Source: Bacteroidales bacterium (GTDB lineage: Bacteria > Bacteroidota > Bacteroidia > Bacteroidales > Muribaculaceae). From it: a stretch of DNA of 53,232 nucleotides. Positions 49,463 to 53,232 of this stretch are shown here, in pieces. Position 1 is the first letter of the stretch. Each line of letters opens with the position of its first letter. The notes beneath the pieces were generated by a model, which searched no databases, had not been told where the DNA came from, and saw only the letters and a program-made list of their open reading frames with translations. Both the position numbers and the translations under genes were made by a program. Location of the stretch: positions 1 through 53,232 of the forward strand of contig JAJBVL010000100.1 of NCBI GenBank assembly GCA_020859845.1, written 5' to 3'.

Positions 49463-51127
49463 GTGGCTTTTCCTTCGCTTCCCACCCGCACCAACGGCTC
49501 GGCGCCGAAACTCCCCGCCGACGTCCGCCAGATAGTCATCATCGGTGCCAATGGCGCCGGTAAGACGCGTTTCACCCGCGCTTTTGCCAAGGAGCTTGGT
49601 CCGCGAGCCTTCGGTCTCTCGGCTCTCAACGCCCTCTACTCTCGCGGGCAGGCACCCACTACGCCCACCAACCCCACCGACGCCGCCACCCCTTCCATCG
49701 ACACTCTATATGCCGATGTGGCGCGCCATGGGGTGTTGCCAAGTGCCGAACAGACCACCCAACTCGACCGTCTCCTCGGGCTTCTGATGCACGACGAGAT
49801 GCTCAATCTTATCACCTACAAGGTGCAACACGCCACCGACCCGTCGGCAGCTCTCCCCGCTACGCGCCTCGACAAGGTGATAGAGCTCTGGCGCGAGATT
49901 TTTCCCGACAATAAGATACTCATAGAGAGTGGCAAGTTCCTCTTCACTCGCGGCGTTGACCCCGAAGGCTACTCGGCCCTCAAACTCTCCGCCGGCGAGA
50001 AAGCCATCATCTACTATCTTGGCTGCGTGCTTTACGCTCCCGAGAATGGGGTGCTGTTTATCGACAGTCCCGAGATTTTCCTCCACCCGTCGATAACCTC
50101 CTCGTTGTGGAACCGTCTGGAGCAGTTGCGCCCCGACTGCACGTTTGTCTACACCACCCACGACCTTGAGTTTGCCTCCACCCGCACCGAGGCCACCATC
50201 ATCTGGGTGCGCGACTTCGACCCCCAGGCCATGGCGTGGGACTACGACCTGCTGCCACCCCAGAGTGGCCTCAACGAGGAGTTGTACATGACCATTATGG
50301 GGTCGCGCAAGCCGGTGTTGTTTATCGAGGGGGATGGTGTCCACTCCATCGACGCCAAACTCTACCCGCTGGTGTTTAAGGACTATACTGTCAAGTCGCT
50401 GGGGAGTTGCAACCGTGTCATCGAGGCCACGCGCACGTTCAACGACCTCAACGCCTTCCACCATCTCGACAGTTATGGCATCGTCGACCGCGACCGCCGC
50501 GACGCACAGGAGGTCGACTACCTGCGTCGCAAGAAGGTGATGGTGCCGGATGTTGCCGAGATTGAAAACATACTGATGCTGGAGGAGGTAGTGCGAGCCG
50601 TCGCTGCCTACTATCGCAAGAATGAAGACCACGTGTTTCAGCGTGTGCGCAAGGCGGTGCTGGGCATGTTTCGTGCTGACCTGCGGGCGCAGGCGTTGCA
50701 GCATACGCGCCACCGCGTGAAGCGACTTGTGGAGTATCGTATCGATGGACGGTTCACCAACATCAACATGCTCGAGCAGCACATGGCCGACCTTCCCAAG
50801 GAGCTCAACCCTCGGGGCATCTACGAGAAGTTGTGCCGCGAGTTTACGGGCTACTCCAATGCTGGCGATTATCAGAGTGTTCTCCGGGTCTACAACCAGA
50901 AGTCGATGTTGCCGGGGAGCAATGTGGCGGGGCTGTGTGGGCTGAGTGGCAAGGACGACTATCTCAAGGCCATTATCGCCATCCTCCGCGAGGACGGCGA
51001 CGCCGCCGCCCGCATCCGCCGTGCCATTATGGCCTGCTTCGGCATCGCCACCACGGAGGGGCCCACTGGGAGGGACGGCTCGCCAGGCCGCCCAGGCGCT
51101 GCTAACTCTTCGAGCCTTAAAAGCTGA
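49463..51127 (+). CDS. AAA (ABC-type) ATPase fused to a DUF4435/TOPRIM-like domain
   Basis: A 554-residue protein from a GTG start 13 bp after the Sua5 gene. The ATPase part has Walker A GANGAGKT (28-35), an ABC-type signature LSAGEK (175-180), Walker B VLFIDSPE (197-204) and H-loop TTHD (231-234). The second part, from about 283 (KPVLFIEGDGVHSID), has Glu289, then GIVDRDRRD (Asp342, Asp344) and VAEIENILML (Glu367), a TOPRIM layout as in DUF4435 and OLD-type nucleases. A helical end follows (about 370-530). The last about 20 residues are low-complexity and end LKS from the A-rich repeat. It may be an OLD/PARIS-like nuclease-ATPase in one chain. Confidence 0.8.
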   Translation: MAFPSLPTRTNGSAPKLPADVRQIVIIGANGAGKTRFTRAFAKELGPRAFGLSALNALYSRGQAPTTPTNPTDAATPSIDTLYADVARHGVLPSAEQTTQLDRLLGLLMHDEMLNLITYKVQHATDPSAALPATRLDKVIELWREIFPDNKILIESGKFLFTRGVDPEGYSALKLSAGEKAIIYYLGCVLYAPENGVLFIDSPEIFLHPSITSSLWNRLEQLRPDCTFVYTTHDLEFASTRTEATIIWVRDFDPQAMAWDYDLLPPQSGLNEELYMTIMGSRKPVLFIEGDGVHSIDAKLYPLVFKDYTVKSLGSCNRVIEATRTFNDLNAFHHLDSYGIVDRDRRDAQEVDYLRRKKVMVPDVAEIENILMLEEVVRAVAAYYRKNEDHVFQRVRKAVLGMFRADLRAQALQHTRHRVKRLVEYRIDGRFTNINMLEQHMADLPKELNPRGIYEKLCREFTGYSNAGDYQSVLRVYNQKSMLPGSNVAGLCGLSGKDDYLKAIIAILREDGDAAARIRRAIMACFGIATTEGPTGRDGSPGRPGAANSSSLKS

Positions 51128-51274
51128 AAAGCTAAAAAGGCTAAGACCACTTGCTGGTATTAGCGGCTACGGCGGCTGAGGCAGCCGCTAAACATTGGCG
51201 GCTGAGGCAGCCGCACTACATAAGCTACCGCAGCTATGGCGTTCTTACCCTTTTTAGCTTTTCAGCTTTTAAGG
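51115..51274. repeat. Composite element: 26-bp perfect inverted repeats around palindromes
   Basis: A 26-bp arm (51115-51140, starting CCTTAAAAGCTGAAAAGC) and its exact complement (51249-51274) flank 108 bp. That interior holds two GCGGCTGAGGCAGCCGC palindromes (51172-51188, 51198-51214) and an ACTACATAAG tail. The left arm overlaps the last codons and stop of the AAA-TOPRIM gene. The structure resembles a small non-autonomous mobile or REP/BIME-type element; no target duplication is obvious. Confidence 0.9.
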
Positions 51275-51325
51275 CCCTCTTGACTTTTGACTTTTGACTT
51301 TTGACTTAGAACTTTTGACTTATTC
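51275..51325. repeat. GTCAAAAG-type repeat, reverse orientation, up to menA
   Basis: Four or five reverse copies (CTTTTGAC) run almost to the menA ATG at 51326, leaving about 7 bp (TTATTC) before it. The array therefore occupies the place of the menA leader and promoter, so menA may depend on read-through from upstream. Confidence 0.75.
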
Positions 51326-52201
51326 ATGATTTCTGCCTGGATAGAAGCAATGCGCTTGCGCACACTCCCCGTCTCGATAGCCGGGGTGGTTACCGCTATC
51401 GCTCTCGCGGTGGCCCGCGATGTCTTTGCGTGGATACCGGCGATGCTCTGCCTCGCCGTCGCCCTCCTCGCCCAGATCGCCTCCAACTTCGCCAACGAAT
51501 ACTTCGACTACCGCAACGGCCTTGACCGTCCCGGTCGCGAAGGGCCACGCCGCGGCGTCACCGAGGGCGACATCTCGCCCTCGTCGATGCTCTTCGCCAC
51601 GTTTCTCACGCTGGCGCTGGCCTGCGCCGCCGGCCTTTGCCTGGTGGCCTACTCTGGATGGTGGCTGGTGCTGGTGGGCGCGGCCGTCGCTCTTGGCGTG
51701 TTTGCCTACAGTGCTGGCCCCTATCCCTTGTCGCATCACGGACTGGGCGAGGTGGCCGTGCTATTGTTCTTCGGACTCATCCCCGTCAACTTCACCTACT
51801 ATCTCATGTCGGGCCAGTGGAGTTGGACGGTGTTTGGAGCGTCGATGGCTATTGGTTTGATGGGCGCCAACGTGCTTATCGTCAACAACTACCGCGACTA
51901 CGACGACGACCGCGCCGTGGGCAAACACACTATTGTCGTCCTGTTCGGGCGCCGCGTGGCGGCGGGGATCTACCTCGTCAATGGTGTGGTGGCGTTGCTG
52001 GCGCTCTGGGGTGTGTGGGAGATGTTTGGGTGGTGGTCGCCGTTGCCCGCGATGGCGTATCTGGTGGGACATCTGATGCTCTGGCGGCGGCTGACCACTC
52101 TTCGCGGGGCCGCGCTCACGCGCGTCCTCGCCGGCACGTCGATGCTGATGTTTCTGGAGGCGCTGCTGCTGTTGTGGCTGGCGATGGCCTTAAAAGGGTA
52201 A
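51326..52201 (+). CDS. menA: 1,4-dihydroxy-2-naphthoate polyprenyltransferase
   Basis: A 291-residue membrane protein of the UbiA superfamily with about eight or nine helices. Both Mg-prenyl-diphosphate motifs are present: NFANEYFDYRNGLD (54-67) and NNYRDYDDDRAVGKHT near residues 190-206. MRLRTLPVSIAGVVT at the start and RRGVTEGDISPSSM are MenA landmarks. It prenylates DHNA in menaquinone synthesis, providing quinol for the CydAB oxidase in this window. The gene ends ALKG, with its stop and final residues inside an A-rich repeat copy. Confidence 0.93.
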   Translation: MISAWIEAMRLRTLPVSIAGVVTAIALAVARDVFAWIPAMLCLAVALLAQIASNFANEYFDYRNGLDRPGREGPRRGVTEGDISPSSMLFATFLTLALACAAGLCLVAYSGWWLVLVGAAVALGVFAYSAGPYPLSHHGLGEVAVLLFFGLIPVNFTYYLMSGQWSWTVFGASMAIGLMGANVLIVNNYRDYDDDRAVGKHTIVVLFGRRVAAGIYLVNGVVALLALWGVWEMFGWWSPLPAMAYLVGHLMLWRRLTTLRGAALTRVLAGTSMLMFLEALLLLWLAMALKG

Positions 52202-52222
52202 AAGCTAAAAAGGCTAAGGAGT
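52193..52222. repeat. A-rich 3'-end repeat shared by two convergent genes
   Basis: A single copy (TTAAAAGGGTAAAAGCTAAA then AAGGCTAAGGAG) sits between convergent genes. It supplies the TAA stop of menA (52199-52201) on one strand and the TAG stop of the GH73 gene (from CTA at 52214-52216) on the other. Confidence 0.85.
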
Positions 52223-53020
52223 GGTGGTGGCTTCTTCGGCCATCTCGGCGTAGAGTTTGAGGATGTGGCGGCCATAGTTGGCGTTGGCGGCCCAGCGGTT
52301 GCTGAGGTCGTGCCATGTCTTGGCGCAACCGCGCTTCACGAGTTTAAACCTCGGGTCTACCACCTTCTCCCCCTTGGGCAACGCCTCTTTGGAGGAGTAA
52401 GCGTATAGATGTTGTATCTGTGCCGTCACCCCCTCTTTGACGTTCTTAAACGAGCAACCCTTCATCCCGCGCCGCGTCACGCCCAGCCCGCAGTAGTTGT
52501 GTTGGTTGGCCTTGACAGCCGTGCCATCGGCAAACCTAAACCATCCCGTCTCGATAATCGCCTGGCAGAGGGCCACATCGCCGCGTATCCCATAGCGGCG
52601 TCCCACCTCATAATACGCCTCGGCAATCTCGCGCCGAAACTTCGAGTTGCGTCGCTTCACGTAGTTGTACATCTGGTCGACGGTCAGTTGGGTGTCGCCG
52701 AGGATACCCTCGTGGAGCACCACCTCTATTATCGCGTCGTCGATGGCAGGTTCGGCGGAGGGTAGGGGAGGCAACGTGGCGAAGAGCAGAGAGTCGGGGA
52801 TTTCCACGCCCTCCTCGATGATGATGTCCTCTGCGGCGATGACGTTCTCCTCGCGCTCCATCTCTGCGGCGGGGACAGGCTCAGGGACAGACACAATCGT
52901 CACCGACACAGTATCGACCTGTGTCGGCTGCTTCTTGCCGAGGATGTTGGCTATCCTTATCCTCGCCTCGAGCCCGGGGGCGCACATCAGCGCCGCCACT
53001 ATCAGGAGCAGTCCTCTCAT
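52214..53020 (-). CDS. Secreted GH73-type glucosaminidase-domain protein
   Basis: A 268-residue secreted protein with a short signal peptide (MRGLLLIVAALMCAPGLEAR). An acidic, Pro-rich linker (about 35-100) leads to a C-terminal glucosaminidase (GH73) domain (about 110-260). The catalytic Glu157 lies in LCQAIIETGWF; QHNYCGLGVTRRG, KEGVTAQIQHLYAY and DLSNRWAANANYGRHILKLY are typical of the fold. It would cut the N-acetylglucosaminyl bonds of peptidoglycan in the periplasm. The last residues (TTP) and TAG stop come from the A-rich repeat. Confidence 0.9.
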   Translation of the reverse strand: MRGLLLIVAALMCAPGLEARIRIANILGKKQPTQVDTVSVTIVSVPEPVPAAEMEREENVIAAEDIIIEEGVEIPDSLLFATLPPLPSAEPAIDDAIIEVVLHEGILGDTQLTVDQMYNYVKRRNSKFRREIAEAYYEVGRRYGIRGDVALCQAIIETGWFRFADGTAVKANQHNYCGLGVTRRGMKGCSFKNVKEGVTAQIQHLYAYSSKEALPKGEKVVDPRFKLVKRGCAKTWHDLSNRWAANANYGRHILKLYAEMAEEATTTP

Positions 53021-53044
53021 CGTGGCTGCAAAGATAGGAAATTT

Positions 53045-53232
53045 AAGTCAAAAGGCAAAAGTCAAGAGTCAAAAGTCAAGAGGGGATTAAAAGGCTAAAA
53101 GCTAAAAAGGCTAAGAAGCTCCGCGAGGGCCGTAAAAGCTGAAAAGCTAAAAAGGTTAAGAAGCTCCGCGAGGGCCGTAAAAGGCTAAAAGCTAAAAAGG
53201 CTAAGAAGCTCCGCGAGGGCCGTAAAAGCTGA
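53045..53232. repeat. GTCAAAAG array followed by a 45-bp tandem A-rich array, running off the window
   Basis: Bases 53045-53078 are GTCAAAAG/GGCAAAAG octamers. From about 53087 three copies of a 45-bp unit follow (27 bp of the AAAAGGCTAAAAGCTAAAAA type plus AAGCTCCGCGAGGGCCGT), with a fourth cut by the window end. The linker CTCCGCGAGGGCC resembles the CGCGAGGGG junction at 37435 and 47545. Confidence 0.9.

Noticed and set aside
53087-53232. CRISPR-like array at the window end
   Set aside because: The linkers between the repeats are identical (CTCCGCGAGGGCC type), so this is a simple tandem repeat.
1-53232. tRNA or rRNA genes
   Set aside because: I looked for T-loop (GGTTCGAATC-like) and 3'-end patterns and for rRNA motifs in the intergenic gaps and saw none; a covariance search would be needed to be certain.

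Overview
The window looks like chromosomal DNA from a member of the order Bacteroidales (phylum Bacteroidota). The support is: many secreted lipoproteins with short signal peptides and Cys lipoboxes; -7 promoter boxes of the form TAnnTTTG in front of many genes, with few Shine-Dalgarno sequences; a DUF4492-cydA-cydB oxidase operon; a BF3164/DUF4221/NVEALA-type cluster; and a kinase-free NanT-NanA-AGE sialic acid pathway. Base composition is moderately GC-rich in conserved genes and AT-rich in the lipoprotein clusters. I cannot fix the family or genus from sequence alone. No rRNA, tRNA, CRISPR array, phage module or intact transposase gene was seen.

Layout. 1-3.6 kb: 6-bladed-propeller-like lipoproteins and a small NVEALA-like secreted peptide. 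3.9-5.3 kb: orphan trpB2. 5.5-8.1 kb: operon of two unknown lipoproteins and a secreted Cys/His hydrolase-like protein with Ig-like repeats. 8.25-9.1 kb: EamA-type transporter. 9.4-12.4 kb: cytochrome bd oxidase (DUF4492, cydA, cydB). 12.5 kb: small SRP RNA. 12.7-17.7 kb: export operon (TolC, HlyD, two ABC-2 permeases) with no ATPase. 17.8 kb: a 42-codon remnant of an S9-type peptidase gene with its terminator. 18.1-24.4 kb: MacAB-TolC-like operon behind a sigma-54-type promoter. 24.4-26.9 kb: outer-membrane beta-barrel protein. 27.4-30.1 kb: C10 cysteine protease paired with a serpin. 30.3-34 kb: polysaccharide flippase and a CbxX-type AAA protein. 34.6-37.4 kb: DUF3943 protein, then queF and queC. 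37.4-39.6 kb: GNAT/FemAB-like protein and an iron alcohol dehydrogenase. 39.8-47.4 kb: sialic acid operon (transporter, lyase, epimerase, a triple-domain esterase/mutarotase fusion, a creatininase-family protein). 48-53 kb: birA, Sua5/YrdC, an AAA-TOPRIM (DUF4435-like) protein, menA and a GH73 glucosaminidase.

How the parts connect. MenA makes the menaquinone that CydAB would oxidise. The nan operon covers de-O-acetylation and mutarotation of released sialic acid, uptake, cleavage to ManNAc and epimerisation to GlcNAc; the sialidase, GlcNAc kinase and outer-membrane porter are not in the window. Two tripartite exporters lie divergently around a deletion scar. The protease and the serpin are both predicted lipoproteins and look co-transcribed.

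The most unusual layer is intergenic. Several families of short repeats (the A-rich AAAAGCTNAAAAGCTAAAAAGG type, the GTCAAAAGGCAAAAG type, and palindromic REP-like units) sit right at gene 3' ends. They occur as tandem arrays and as perfect 26- and 31-bp inverted pairs, and in at least four genes they supply the stop codon and last residues. Other notable candidates are the AAA-TOPRIM single-gene protein, the C10 protease-serpin pair, the NanS-NanM fusion, the ATPase-less ABC-2 exporter and the sigma-54 promoter.
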